Shown in pieces: positions 8,139 to 16,197 of a DNA stretch of 64,000 nt. Under the pieces are notes generated by a model. It had not been told where the DNA came from, did no database searches, and was given only the letters and a program-made list of their open reading frames with translations. Each line of letters begins with the position of its first letter. Positions within the stretch are counted from its first letter, which is position 1. The stretch lies in contig CAVTJA010000010.1 in NCBI GenBank assembly GCA_963735005.1, positions 496,001 to 560,000 on the forward strand, read 5' to 3'. The position numbers and the translations under genes were made by a program. The DNA comes from WTKG01 sp963735005. Lineage in GTDB: Bacteria; Actinomycetota; Actinomycetes; Actinomycetales; Demequinaceae.

Positions 8139-8968
8139 GCCCGGGCAGGCGCCGCGCCGCTATCCGCCACCTGTTGTCGAGGTTTGACATCAGCGAGCGG
8201 ACGGCGTGCCGTCTGGCCGGGCTGAGCCGCTCCGCGTGGCGCAGGCCGCTGCGTTCAGACACGGCCGCAGACCCCGACGCCGTGCTTCGTGCGTGGCTGC
8301 GTGACTGGGCCAAGAACCACCCACGCCGCGGATACCGCAACGCCCACGCTGACGCTGTTGGCGAGAGCTGGTACGTCAACCGCAAGAAGATCCAGCGTTT
8401 GTGGCGCGAGGAGGGCCTGCGCATCGTCGTCAAGAGGCGCCGCAAGCGGGTGGGTGGCTCGACGGTCGAACCGATTCAGGCGAGCGCACCGGACACGGTG
8501 TGGGCGGTCGATTTCCAGTTCGACGCGACCGAGAACGGCAGGCCCGTCAAGATCGCCTCGTTCGTCGACGAACATACTCACGAGTGCCTCGGTGGGCTCG
8601 TGGAGCGCTCCATCACTGCCGACCGGCTCGTAGACGAACTTGACCGCATCGTCGCAGTGCGCGGCCTGCCACAGGTGCTGAGGAGCGACAACGGCCCGGA
8701 GTTCGCGTCCCAAGCCCTCGCCGACTGGGCTAAGAACCGCGTCGGGTTGGCCTACATCCCGCCAGGCAAGCCCTGGCGCAACGGCTACGTTGAATCGTTC
8801 AACTCCCGTATCCGTGACGAGTGCCTGAAGCTCACCAGCTTTTACAGCCTGACTCACGCCCGCGTCGTCATCGAGGACTGGAAGCACGACTACAACCACG
8901 GGCGACGCCACAGCGCGCTCGGCTACCGAACCCCAAGTGACTATGCTCAACAATGCACACACCGATAA
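8126..8968 (+). CDS. IS407-group transposase OrfB (DDE catalytic domain, -1 frame)
   Basis: The frame is open from the slippery site to TAA 8968. It holds an HTH_21-type region (WAKNHPRRGYRNAHADAVGE), then the rve integrase core with the three acidic catalytic residues: Asp in VWAVDFQF, Asp in VLRSDNGPEF and Glu in GYVESFNSRIRDE, 35 residues after the second Asp as expected for DDE(35). The first possible independent start is TTG 8174, with no clear ribosome site, which supports expression as an OrfAB fusion. It should cut and join the IS ends. Confidence 0.93.
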   Translation, partial: GKLLGPGRRRAAIRHLLSRFDISERTACRLAGLSRSAWRRPLRSDTAADPDAVLRAWLRDWAKNHPRRGYRNAHADAVGESWYVNRKKIQRLWREEGLRIVVKRRRKRVGGSTVEPIQASAPDTVWAVDFQFDATENGRPVKIASFVDEHTHECLGGLVERSITADRLVDELDRIVAVRGLPQVLRSDNGPEFASQALADWAKNRVGLAYIPPGKPWRNGYVESFNSRIRDECLKLTSFYSLTHARVVIEDWKHDYNHGRRHSALGYRTPSDYAQQCTHR

Positions 8969-8972
8969 CCCC

Positions 8973-9010
8973 GACGAGTCCCATAGTGATTGGACCGAAT
9001 CACGGGGTCA
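8973..9010. repeat. IS right inverted repeat
   Basis: Reverse complement begins TGACCCCGTGATTCGGTCC and matches the left end with one gap and several mismatches. It begins a few bases after the OrfB stop and ends with CA at 9010. Confidence 0.85.
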
Positions 9011-9014
9011 GGCC
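9011..9014. repeat. IS target-site duplication, right copy (GGCC)
   Basis: Identical to 7772-7775. See the left copy. Confidence 0.75.
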
Positions 9015-9043
9015 AGTCGCGTTACCGTTGGGCGCACCCAGTA

Positions 9044-9057
9044 TGTTCACGTTCACA
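9044..9057. promoter_or_regulatory. Orphan LacI-type operator downstream of the lacI gene
   Basis: TGTTCACGTTCACA lies in the 123 bp between the IS right end and the LacI stop codon. It shares TGTTCACG with the operator-like TGTTCACGATAACA upstream of galT and has the same CG-centred dyad. No gene now starts from here: leftward is the IS, rightward is the 3' end of the regulator. I read it as the remnant of a promoter for a lost regulated gene. The rest of the 9015-9137 gap shows nothing else. Confidence 0.4.
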
Positions 9058-9137
9058 TTCTGATGTCAAACCCTCCAGAGTCACGATTGCATTACGCCGA
9101 GTCACAAAGCGTCACAACGGCCACATTCGCCACCGCG

Positions 9138-10142
9138 TCAGGTGGTGCGAACGGGCGCAGTCGACTGGCGTGCGATCAGCCACGGGGCGATCGCGGTGTT
9201 CGGAGGCTCCTCGGTACCCGCGATGCGCGCGAGCACGACGTCCACTGCAAGGTGGCCAACGGCGTCGAAATCCTGGTGCACCGTCGTGAGCGGCGGCATG
9301 CTGTGGCGGGCCTCCGGGATATCGTCGAAACCCCCGACGCTGACGTCGCGAGGCACCAGCCTGCCGACGTCGTGCAGCGCGTGGATGAGGCCCATCGCCA
9401 TCTGATCGTTGGCGCAGAACACCGCGGTGACGTCCGGCGCGATCTGCTGGCCGGCGCGGTAGCCCGACTCGACGGACCAGTCGCCCACGATCACGGGATA
9501 CGGCTCAAGGCCGGCCGCTGCCATCGACTCGAGGTAGGTGTCGCGCCGCAACTGCGCCTCCGCGAAGTCGTCGGGGCCGGCTACGTGCTGGATCCGCGTG
9601 TGGCCAAGCGACAACAGGTGATCCATGGCGAGCTTCACTCCAAGCCGCTGATCGATCGAAATAGACGATTTTCCGCGTGCTTCGCCCGTCAAAAGGTATA
9701 TTTTCGGCAAATCCACCTGCTGTGCGTCTACCGCCGCGAGCACATCGTTGTGCGGCGCGAGCAGCACGAGAGCGTCGATCGAGCGTCCCAGCAGGAACTC
9801 AAGAGAGTCCTTCACCTGCGCCTCCGTTGAGTCCGTGGAGGTGCCAAGCGCGTGCAGCCCGGCCTCGCGCGCGGCGCGTTCAACCGCGAGCCGGCTACTC
9901 ATCGGACCAAAGTCAGGCGCACTGGGGCTCAGAATTCCAATAGCGCTGGACCTGCCAGTGACGAGAGTGCGGGCGGCAAGGTTGCGGCGATAGCCGAGCT
10001 GCGTGATTGCGGCCTGCACCTTCGCGCGCGTCTCGGGCCTAATCCCGGGGTAGCCGTTCATCACTCGCGAGACCGTCTGGTGCGAGACGTTGGCGAGGTT
10101 GGCGACGTCGTGCATGCTGGGCCCGTGGGGCTTCCTAGCCAA
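9138..10142 (-). CDS. LacI family transcriptional regulator, probable galactose/galactoside regulator
   Basis: A 334-residue protein with the LacI helix-turn-helix at the N-terminus (MHDVANLANVSHQTVSRVMN) and a periplasmic-binding-protein-like effector domain (SAIGILSP, SVGGFDDIPEARHSMPPLTT). I chose TTG 10142, which follows AGGGAGG by five bases and gives the usual short lead; ATG 10169, nine codons upstream, has no ribosome site. It is divergent from galT, and a dyad of LacI type sits between them, so it probably represses the gal operon until a galactoside inducer binds. The inducer is inferred from context only. Confidence 0.9.
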   Translation of the reverse strand: MARKPHGPSMHDVANLANVSHQTVSRVMNGYPGIRPETRAKVQAAITQLGYRRNLAARTLVTGRSSAIGILSPSAPDFGPMSSRLAVERAAREAGLHALGTSTDSTEAQVKDSLEFLLGRSIDALVLLAPHNDVLAAVDAQQVDLPKIYLLTGEARGKSSISIDQRLGVKLAMDHLLSLGHTRIQHVAGPDDFAEAQLRRDTYLESMAAAGLEPYPVIVGDWSVESGYRAGQQIAPDVTAVFCANDQMAMGLIHALHDVGRLVPRDVSVGGFDDIPEARHSMPPLTTVHQDFDAVGHLAVDVVLARIAGTEEPPNTAIAPWLIARQSTAPVRTT

Positions 10143-10276
10143 CTCAACCTCCCTAAGTCGCGCGCACATTCGCGTCTGGCCGGTTTGCCGTCACGAGCTG
10201 CGAGCACCCGGTCGCGGACGCCCCAGAACCATCGATTCTCGCCAGCACAATGATCTTTGGGCGCCCATGACCGCGA

Positions 10277-10290
10277 TGTTCACGATAACA
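10277..10290. promoter_or_regulatory. Candidate LacI-family operator upstream of galT
   Basis: TGTTCACGATAACA has the form TGTT-nn-CG-nn-AACA, a dyad centred on CG as is usual for LacI-family operators. It lies in the lacI-galT divergent region, about 90 bp before the galT ATG. The region 10143-10377 holds no other gene. Confidence 0.55.
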
Positions 10291-10377
10291 TTCATGTGGT
10301 CGTCAGGACTGTGCATGAAGAGTTTATCGGTCGCGGGCATAGGTGCCCAGCCGCAACGGGATAGCGAAGAAGGTGTC

Positions 10378-11550
10378 ATGGATCAGGCGAACGCGGTTCG
10401 GCCGCGCAACGCTGCGGGCAGCGCTCCGGCGCTCGTCCGGGATCCCGCGATCGCCCACGAATCCGCACTCATGGCGGATGGCCGCGACCTTCACTACTAC
10501 GATGACCGCGACCGTCCTCCGCGCGGCAGCCGGCGCGTCGACGCCCGAGAGCTGGACCCGCGTCCGGCGACGCCCGAGCTTCGCCGCGACCCGCTCACAC
10601 TCGAGTGGGTGGCCGTCGCCGCGGCGCGGCAGAACCGCGTCTTCCTCCCCCCGGCCGACGCCGACCCGCTCGCGCCACAGACCCCCACCAACCCGTCCGA
10701 AATCCCTGACGACTACGACGTCGCGGTGTTCGAGAACCGCACCCCCTCCTTCGGCCCCGCCGCGGGTCCGGCCCTGTCCCTGACCGCGCACGGACTCGAG
10801 ACAAGCGCGCCGGCCGCTGGACGATGCGAGGTGGTCTCGTTTAGCCCGGACCGCGAAGGGTCGTTGGGGACGCTCGGCGCGGGCCGGGCGCGCACGGTCA
10901 TCGAGGCCTGGGCGCACCGCACAGCCGAGCTGTCCGCGATTCCGAGCATCCGCCAGGTTTTCCCGTTCGAGAACCGCGGCGAGGCGATCGGCGTCACGCT
11001 GCATCACCCGCACGGCCAGATCTATGCGTACCCCTACGTCACGCCGCGCACCGAGCGTCTGCTAGCCGCGATCGCAGAGTACGGACCCACGCTGCAGGCG
11101 GACGTGCTGGACCGCGAACACGGCGGCCCGCGGCTGTTGGTGGGCGGCGAGCACTGGACCGCATACGTCCCGTTCGCTGCGCGCTGGCCCATCGAGATCC
11201 ACGTCGCGCCAAATCGCCACGTCCCCGACTTCTCGCAGACCTCGCTCGCGGAGCGCGACGAGCTCGCCACGCTATTGCCGCGGCTGTTGCTTGGGGTGGA
11301 CGCGCTGTACGACTCCCCCACGCCGTACATCGCGGCGTGGCACCAGGCCCCGTTGGAACGCGGCGACAATGTGCGCATGATGCTCCAGATCACCAGCCCC
11401 CGCCGGGCCGCCGACAGGCTCAAGTTCCTGGCGGGCTCCGAGGCCGCGATGGGCGCATGGATCACCGACGTGACCCCCGAGTCCGCTGCGGCGGCCCTGC
11501 GTGACGCCCTGCCCGCAGCAGCACCCGCGCCGGCAGGGAGTGGATCGTGA
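10378..11550 (+). CDS. galT: Galactose-1-phosphate uridylyltransferase
   Basis: A 390-residue Leloir-pathway enzyme that moves UMP from UDP-glucose to galactose 1-phosphate. The HIT-superfamily active site is HHPHGQIYAYPYVTPR (about residues 204-219), in which the second His of HPH is the nucleophile that is uridylylated. FENRTPSFG and FPFENRGEAIGVT are also conserved in the family. ATG 10378 is preceded by GAAGAAGGTG; the frame is open upstream but without family-like sequence. It is first in galTKEE, and its TGA overlaps the galK GTG (GTGA). A LacI gene is divergent. Confidence 0.95.
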   Translation: MDQANAVRPRNAAGSAPALVRDPAIAHESALMADGRDLHYYDDRDRPPRGSRRVDARELDPRPATPELRRDPLTLEWVAVAAARQNRVFLPPADADPLAPQTPTNPSEIPDDYDVAVFENRTPSFGPAAGPALSLTAHGLETSAPAAGRCEVVSFSPDREGSLGTLGAGRARTVIEAWAHRTAELSAIPSIRQVFPFENRGEAIGVTLHHPHGQIYAYPYVTPRTERLLAAIAEYGPTLQADVLDREHGGPRLLVGGEHWTAYVPFAARWPIEIHVAPNRHVPDFSQTSLAERDELATLLPRLLLGVDALYDSPTPYIAAWHQAPLERGDNVRMMLQITSPRRAADRLKFLAGSEAAMGAWITDVTPESAAAALRDALPAAAPAPAGSGS

Positions 11551-12713
11551 TCACGGCGTCCCCGGCCGACGGCGCCGCACGCGAGTTCGCGTCGCACCAC
11601 GGGCGGGCGCCCGACGGCGTGTGGTCGGCCCCCGGTCGCGTCAACCTGATTGGCGAGCACACCGACTACAACGGCGGGTTCGTGCTCCCGTTCGCGATCG
11701 AGATGCGCACGGCGTGCGCGATCGGCCACCGCTCGGACCGCCTCATCACCGTCGGTTCCACCTTTACTCCCGAGCACGTCGAGGCTGAGATCGACTCGCT
11801 CGGCACCGACGGATTCTCGGGCTGGTCGGCGTACGTGCTCGGCGTTGTGTGGGCGCTTCGCGAGCGGGGCGTGGACCTCTCTGGCCGCCCCGGCCTCGAC
11901 GTCGTCGTGGACTCCAACGTGCCCGTCGGCGCAGGAGTGTCCTCGTCCGCCGCGCTCGAGTGTGCGCTCGCCTCTGCTCTCAACGACGAGTGGGAACTTG
12001 GCCTCAGCGTGGACGAACTCGTCGCGGTCTGCCAACTTGCCGAAAACGGCGCGGTGGGGGCGCCCACCGGCACCATGGACCAGACCGCCTCACTCAAGGG
12101 CGTCGCGGGCCACGCGATCCTCGTGGACTGCGAGTCGAACGATGCGACGCTCGTACCCCTGCCGTTGGCGGAGGACGGCCTGACGATGCTCGCGATCGAC
12201 ACCCGCGTCGCGCACGGCCACGCCGACGGCGGCTACGCTTCCCGGCGCGAGTCCTGCGAGGCGGTCGCCGCGGCGCTCGGCCTCGCCAGTTTGCGTGCGG
12301 CCGACCTCGCCAGCCTCGAGAGGGTTCGGACCGTCGTCGGCGACGTGGACTACCGCCGTGCGCGCCACGTCATCACGGAGAACGCCCGGGTGCTCACGGC
12401 CGTGGACATCCTCAACTCCGCCGGCGCACGCGGACTTGGTCCCGTGCTCGCGGCCTCTCACCTGTCGATGCGGGACGACTTCGAGATCTCCGTCCCGGAG
12501 TTGGACCTGGCGGTGGATGCGTCGCTTGCCGCCGGCGCGCTGGGCGCGCGGATGACCGGCGGCGGCTTCGGCGGCACGGCCATCGCGCTGGTGCCCACCG
12601 ACGAATGCGACGCCGTCAGCGAGAGCGTTCGCTACGAATTTGAGGACGCCGGATTCTGCTCCCCCCACATCTTCTCCGTGACGCCCTCTGCGGGCGCCAA
12701 GCGCGACGAATAA
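11547..12713 (+). CDS. galK: Galactokinase
   Basis: A 388-residue GHMP kinase that phosphorylates galactose at C1 with ATP. All three family motifs are present: the galactokinase signature GRVNLIGEHTDYNGGFVLP (about residue 31), the ATP loop VPVGAGVSSSAALE (about residue 130) and the C-terminal GGGFGGTAIAL. The length matches bacterial GalK. GTG 11547 overlaps the galT stop by 4 bp, indicating translational coupling. galE follows after 30 bp. Confidence 0.96.
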   Translation: MITASPADGAAREFASHHGRAPDGVWSAPGRVNLIGEHTDYNGGFVLPFAIEMRTACAIGHRSDRLITVGSTFTPEHVEAEIDSLGTDGFSGWSAYVLGVVWALRERGVDLSGRPGLDVVVDSNVPVGAGVSSSAALECALASALNDEWELGLSVDELVAVCQLAENGAVGAPTGTMDQTASLKGVAGHAILVDCESNDATLVPLPLAEDGLTMLAIDTRVAHGHADGGYASRRESCEAVAAALGLASLRAADLASLERVRTVVGDVDYRRARHVITENARVLTAVDILNSAGARGLGPVLAASHLSMRDDFEISVPELDLAVDASLAAGALGARMTGGGFGGTAIALVPTDECDAVSESVRYEFEDAGFCSPHIFSVTPSAGAKRDE

Positions 12714-12743
12714 GCCTGGCGACCAGGCGGGAAGGCTGAACTC

Positions 12744-13724
12744 ATGACGTGGATGGTCACAGGCGGCGCGGGCTACATCGGGGCGCACGTGGTGCGGGCC
12801 CTGGCCGCGGCCGGGCACAGCGTCGTCGTCATCGATGACTTGTCGACCGGCCGCGCGGAGTTCGTACCCTCCGACGTCCCGCTCGTGAAAGCGTCGGTGC
12901 TCGACACGGCGTCGGTTGCGGCGGCGATGACCGCCCACCAGGTCACGGGCGTGATCCACTGCGCCGCCTTCAAGTACGCGGGTGAGTCCGTCGCGCGTCC
13001 GCTACACACCTACCGCCAGAACGTCACAGGGACCGAGTCTGTGCTCGAGGCGATGGAGCTGGCGGACGTGACCGCGCTGGTGTTCTCCGGCTCGGCGGCC
13101 GTCTACGGCACGCCGGCCACAGCCCTCGTCACGGAGCAGACAACGCCGCAGCCCGAGTCGCCATACGGCCGGTCCAAGCTGGCGGCCGAATGGGTTATCG
13201 CCGACGCCGCAGTCGCCCTGGGCATGCAGTCTCGCCGGCTCGCGCACACGACGCTGCGGTACTTCAACGTTGTCGGCAGCGCGCGGCCGGACATCTACGA
13301 CGTCAGCCCCTTCAACGTGCTGCCGCGCGTGTTCGCGGGCCTTGCCGAGGGCCGCGCGCCCGTCATCTTCGGTCATGACTACGACACGCCAGACGGCACG
13401 TGCGTGCGTGACTACATCGACGTCGGGGACGTCGCGCTCGCCCACGTCGCGGCGGCCGAGGCGCTGCACGACGGTGTGACGCTGGCGCCGGTGTACAACC
13501 TCGGCTCCGGCACGGGCACGTCAGTGCGCGAGCTCATGGACGCCGTGGTGGACGTAACCGGCACCGACCTCACGCCGGTGTACGGTGACCGCAGGCCAGG
13601 GGACCCCGCCCGCATCGTCGCGGACGGCACGCTCGCTGCCCGCGACATTCGGTGGGACCCCAAGACGCCCGTCGGCGCCTCAGTTGCGTCCGCGTGGGCC
13701 GCCCATCCAACGCCACAGGGCTGA
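12744..13724 (+). CDS. galE: UDP-glucose 4-epimerase, first of two tandem copies
   Basis: A 326-residue extended SDR that interconverts UDP-galactose and UDP-glucose using bound NAD. It shows the cofactor loop TGGAGYIGAHVVRAL at the N-terminus, catalytic Ser in FSGSAAVYG, and Tyr/Lys in YGRSK. RYFNVVGSA and GTCVRDYIDVGDVA are GalE hallmarks, as is VYNLGSGTGTSV. It lies 30 bp after galK and is followed by a diverged copy of itself. Which of the two serves galactose use and which another UDP-sugar cannot be read. Confidence 0.93.
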   Translation: MTWMVTGGAGYIGAHVVRALAAAGHSVVVIDDLSTGRAEFVPSDVPLVKASVLDTASVAAAMTAHQVTGVIHCAAFKYAGESVARPLHTYRQNVTGTESVLEAMELADVTALVFSGSAAVYGTPATALVTEQTTPQPESPYGRSKLAAEWVIADAAVALGMQSRRLAHTTLRYFNVVGSARPDIYDVSPFNVLPRVFAGLAEGRAPVIFGHDYDTPDGTCVRDYIDVGDVALAHVAAAEALHDGVTLAPVYNLGSGTGTSVRELMDAVVDVTGTDLTPVYGDRRPGDPARIVADGTLAARDIRWDPKTPVGASVASAWAAHPTPQG

Positions 13725-13766
13725 TACACCCCCGTGGTCCCGACCTCGCGCCGCTAGGGTGCTGTT

Positions 13767-14741
13767 ATGACGTGGATGGTCACCGGGGGCGCCGGATATG
13801 TCGGCTCGCACGTGGTGCGCGCGCTACGCGCCGACGGGCACACGGTCGTGGTAGTCGACGACTTCTCCGCTGGCACGCCGGGCTTCGTCCCTGGCGACGT
13901 GGCGGTGGTGCGCGGCTCGATCCTCGACCCCATGACTCTCGATAGCGCGATCAACGACTTCTCGGTCACGGGCGTGGTCCACTGTGCGGCGTTCAAGAAG
14001 GCCGGCGTGTCCGTGGAGATGCCGCTGCACACCTACCGCCAGAACATCGCGGGCACCCTCGCGGTGCTGACCGCGATGGAGCGCGCGAGCGTCCCCCACC
14101 TGGTGTTCTCGAGCAGCGCCTCCGTCTACGGCACGCCAAAGGTCGCCAGGGTGACCGAGGATGCAGAGCTTGCGCCGGAGTCGCCCTACGGCGAGTCCAA
14201 GCTCGTGGGCGAGTGGATGGTGCGGGCCGAGGTCGCGAAGCCGCAGCGGGCGGGCAGCGTCTTCTGCGCCACGTCCCTGCGCTACTTCAACGTCATCGGC
14301 ACCGCATACCCGGACGTCCACGACAACAGCGACGAGAACGTCCTCCCCAAGTGGTTCCGGAGCATCATCGACGGCAAGGCGCCAATCATCTACGGAGACG
14401 ACTACGACACGGACGACGGCACCTGCGTGCGGGACTACGTGGACGTCGGGGCGGTCGCCGAGGCCCACGCAGCCGCAGCGCGCCGCCTCGAGGCCGGCGA
14501 GCCGCTCAAGCCGGTCTACAACCTCGGCTCCGGCACCGGCTCATCCGTGCGGGAGATCGCCGATGCCGTTGTCTCGGTTTCCGGAACGCACCTTGTCCCT
14601 GAGGTGGGGCCGCGCCGCCCTGGCGACCCGGCGCGCATCGTCGCCGACGGGACACTCGCCGCACGCGATCTGGGGTGGACCGGAGGCGGCAACCTGCACG
14701 ACGCCGTGGCGGCCGCCTGGGCGGCCCATCCCAAGGGGTAG
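13767..14741 (+). CDS. galE: UDP-glucose 4-epimerase paralogue, second tandem copy
   Basis: A 324-residue GalE-type enzyme that clearly arose by duplication of the preceding gene: both start MTWMVTGGAGY and end DPARIVADGTLAARD plus a WAAHP tail, with differences throughout. The catalytic set is intact (SSSASVYG, YGESK, RYFNVIGTA). The middle differs most (VHDNSDENVLPKWFRSII against IYDVSPFNVLPRVFAGL), near the sugar site, so substrates may differ. TAGGGT (13755-13760) stands 6 bp before ATG 13767 with no ribosome site, so it may have its own leaderless promoter. Confidence 0.9.
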   Translation: MTWMVTGGAGYVGSHVVRALRADGHTVVVVDDFSAGTPGFVPGDVAVVRGSILDPMTLDSAINDFSVTGVVHCAAFKKAGVSVEMPLHTYRQNIAGTLAVLTAMERASVPHLVFSSSASVYGTPKVARVTEDAELAPESPYGESKLVGEWMVRAEVAKPQRAGSVFCATSLRYFNVIGTAYPDVHDNSDENVLPKWFRSIIDGKAPIIYGDDYDTDDGTCVRDYVDVGAVAEAHAAAARRLEAGEPLKPVYNLGSGTGSSVREIADAVVSVSGTHLVPEVGPRRPGDPARIVADGTLAARDLGWTGGGNLHDAVAAAWAAHPKG

Positions 14742-14742
14742 C

Positions 14743-14769
14743 GCGCCCCGCCTGCGTGGTCGGGGGCGC
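14743..14769. terminator. Hairpin between convergent galE copy and TetR gene
   Basis: GCGCCCCG at 14743-14750 can pair with CGGGGGCGC at 14761-14769 around a 10-base loop, with one bulged G. It starts right after the galE stop and before the TetR stop, so it could end transcription from both sides. There is no clear U-tract. Confidence 0.4.
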
Positions 14770-14785
14770 ACTCGTGCCGTTGGCG

Positions 14786-15346
14786 CTAGGCCGAGGCGAC
14801 GAAGGTCTCGTACATCGCGTTCGCCTCATCGGCCGAGTACGGCAGTCGCTCGTCGAGCAGCCACTGGACGAAGGCGAGTAGCGCTCCCGCGATGAACGCC
14901 GCTCGCGCCTCCGCCGGCGCGGGGTGGCGAACGCCGGCCGCCTCGCGATCGCGGATGGTCGCGAGCGCCCGGTTCCTCAGCATCTGCCGCGCCTCTCGCT
15001 CCACGAGGTCGATGCCGCGCGACCCGAAGAGCGACCGAAACATCTGCTGGTGTTCCGCGACGTGCAGAAATAGGCCCTTGGCCGGGAGGACCGGGCCGTC
15101 CGTGGTGGTCTCCGCCTCGATGTGGGCGTCGAGGTCCCGCGTCAGGTGGTTCATCTGCGCGAGTAGGAGGTCGTCCTTGGTGTCGTAGTGGGCGTAGAAC
15201 GTGGACCGGCCGACGTTGGCCTTGTCGATCAAATCCTGCACCGTGACGCGGTCGTACCCCTTGGTGGCGATCAGCTCCATGAGCGCGTCGCTGAGCGCCG
15301 CCTCCGTGCGCCGCACCCGCCGGTCCCGCGTGTCTTCTGCCGCCAT
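14786..15346 (-). CDS. TetR/AcrR family transcriptional regulator of the divergent ABC operon
   Basis: A 186-residue TetR protein with the N-terminal DNA-binding domain (ALSDALMELIATKGYDRVTV, DLIDKANVGRSTFYAHY) and a C-terminal domain of the TetR_C_14-like kind. ATG 15346 follows GGAGG by five bases; the longer start at 15397 lacks a site and would place coding sequence over a perfect palindrome. The divergent neighbours are an ABC-type FtsX/MacB exporter operon, which it probably represses. Ligand unknown. Confidence 0.88.
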   Translation of the reverse strand: MAAEDTRDRRVRRTEAALSDALMELIATKGYDRVTVQDLIDKANVGRSTFYAHYDTKDDLLLAQMNHLTRDLDAHIEAETTTDGPVLPAKGLFLHVAEHQQMFRSLFGSRGIDLVEREARQMLRNRALATIRDREAAGVRHPAPAEARAAFIAGALLAFVQWLLDERLPYSADEANAMYETFVASA

Positions 15347-15380
15347 CCGCGCCTCCAGTTTCCGACCAATGTTGGCGATC

Positions 15381-15396
15381 TGTTCGGTTCCGAACA
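15381..15396. promoter_or_regulatory. Candidate TetR operator 1 (perfect inverted repeat)
   Basis: TGTTCGGTTCCGAACA is a perfect 7-bp inverted repeat with a 2-bp spacer, 35 bp upstream of the TetR start. Its half GTTCG recurs in a second dyad nearer the ABC operon. The repeat is seen directly; binding is inferred. Confidence 0.6.
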
Positions 15397-15443
15397 CTGC
15401 GCCGCATCTGTTGATTGACCGGCGTCCGCGGCCCGCATAGTTT

Positions 15444-15460
15444 TCGAACAGTCAGTTCGA
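15444..15460. promoter_or_regulatory. Candidate TetR operator 2 near the ABC promoter
   Basis: TCGAACAGTCAGTTCGA is a perfect 6-bp inverted repeat (TCGAAC/GTTCGA) with a 5-bp spacer, about 48 bp before the ABC ATPase start. It shares its half-site sequence with operator 1. Confidence 0.55.
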
Positions 15461-15507
15461 TTTCGGACTCACTGTACTGAAACCTTGACCGCCTCACAAG
15501 GAGCGCC

Positions 15508-16197
15508 ATGACAACGCCAACCATTCGCCTTGACGACGCGACGCGGGCGTACGACACGCCCGCGGGCACTTTCGCAGGCATCCGCAACGCCAACCTCGAG
15601 GTCGCGCCCGGCGAGTTTGTCGCGATCGTCGGCAAGTCCGGTAGCGGCAAGTCCACCCTGCTTAACCTCGTCACGGGGATCGACCGCCCCACGTCGGGTG
15701 AGATCCACATCGCGGGCACCGCCCTGAGCCCGCTGAGCGAGGACAAGTTGGCGTCGTTCCGCGGCGCGCACGTGGGCGTCGTCTTCCAGTTCCAGCAGCT
15801 AATGCCCACGCTGACCATCGCCGAAAACGTGATGATGCCCATGGACTTCCTGGGCACCCGGCCGCGCGCGGACCGTCGCCCGCGAGCACTCGAGTTGCTC
15901 GAGGACTTCGGGGTCGCGGGCCACGCGGACAAGTACCCATCCGAACTGTCCGGCGGCCAGCAGCAGCGGGTCGCCATCGCGCGCGCGGTCGCAAACGAGC
16001 CCGCGGTGATCGCCGCCGACGAGCCAACGGGAAACCTCGACTCGGCGAGCGCAGACACCGTGCTCGCCCTGCTCGCCGGACTCACGGCCGGCGGCACCTC
16101 CGTGGTGATGGTGACCCATGAACGTGACATCGCCCGCAAGGTCCACCGCACCGTCATCGTCGCCGACGGCGAGATCAAGGGAGGCGCTCGTGGCTGA
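15508..16197 (+). CDS. ABC transporter ATP-binding protein (MacB/LolD type)
   Basis: A 229-residue nucleotide-binding domain. Walker A is GKSGSGKST (about residue 40), the Q-loop lies in VVFQFQQLMPTLT, the ABC signature is LSGGQQQRVAIARA and Walker B is VIAADEPTGNLD, the last being typical of the MacB/LolD/FtsE class that powers FtsX-type permeases. AAGGAG precedes ATG 15508. It overlaps the permease gene by 8 bp and is divergent from a TetR gene. Confidence 0.93.
   Translation: MTTPTIRLDDATRAYDTPAGTFAGIRNANLEVAPGEFVAIVGKSGSGKSTLLNLVTGIDRPTSGEIHIAGTALSPLSEDKLASFRGAHVGVVFQFQQLMPTLTIAENVMMPMDFLGTRPRADRRPRALELLEDFGVAGHADKYPSELSGGQQQRVAIARAVANEPAVIAADEPTGNLDSASADTVLALLAGLTAGGTSVVMVTHERDIARKVHRTVIVADGEIKGGARG

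Larger units (their letters stand above)
7776..9010 (+). mobile_element. Complete IS3-family insertion sequence, IS407 group (1235 bp)
   Basis: The element runs from TG at 7776 to CA at 9010, the terminal dinucleotides of the IS3 family. It has imperfect inverted repeats of about 38 bp (7776-7814 and 8973-9010, both reading TGACCCC...GGTCC...GTC inward), two overlapping reading frames for the transposase in -1 relation, a canonical slippery heptamer, and flanking GGCC duplications. The length, 4-bp duplication and OrfA sequence (AACRELGVSEQTYYRWRNQYGG) fit the IS407 group. All catalytic residues are present, so it may still be active. It sits at the 3' end of the SDR gene. Confidence 0.95.

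Noticed and set aside
8937..9830. Long open frame on the plus strand across the IS right end and lacI
   Set aside because: It is antisense to the LacI protein and reads through the IS repeat. The opposite strand has a perfect LacI family match.
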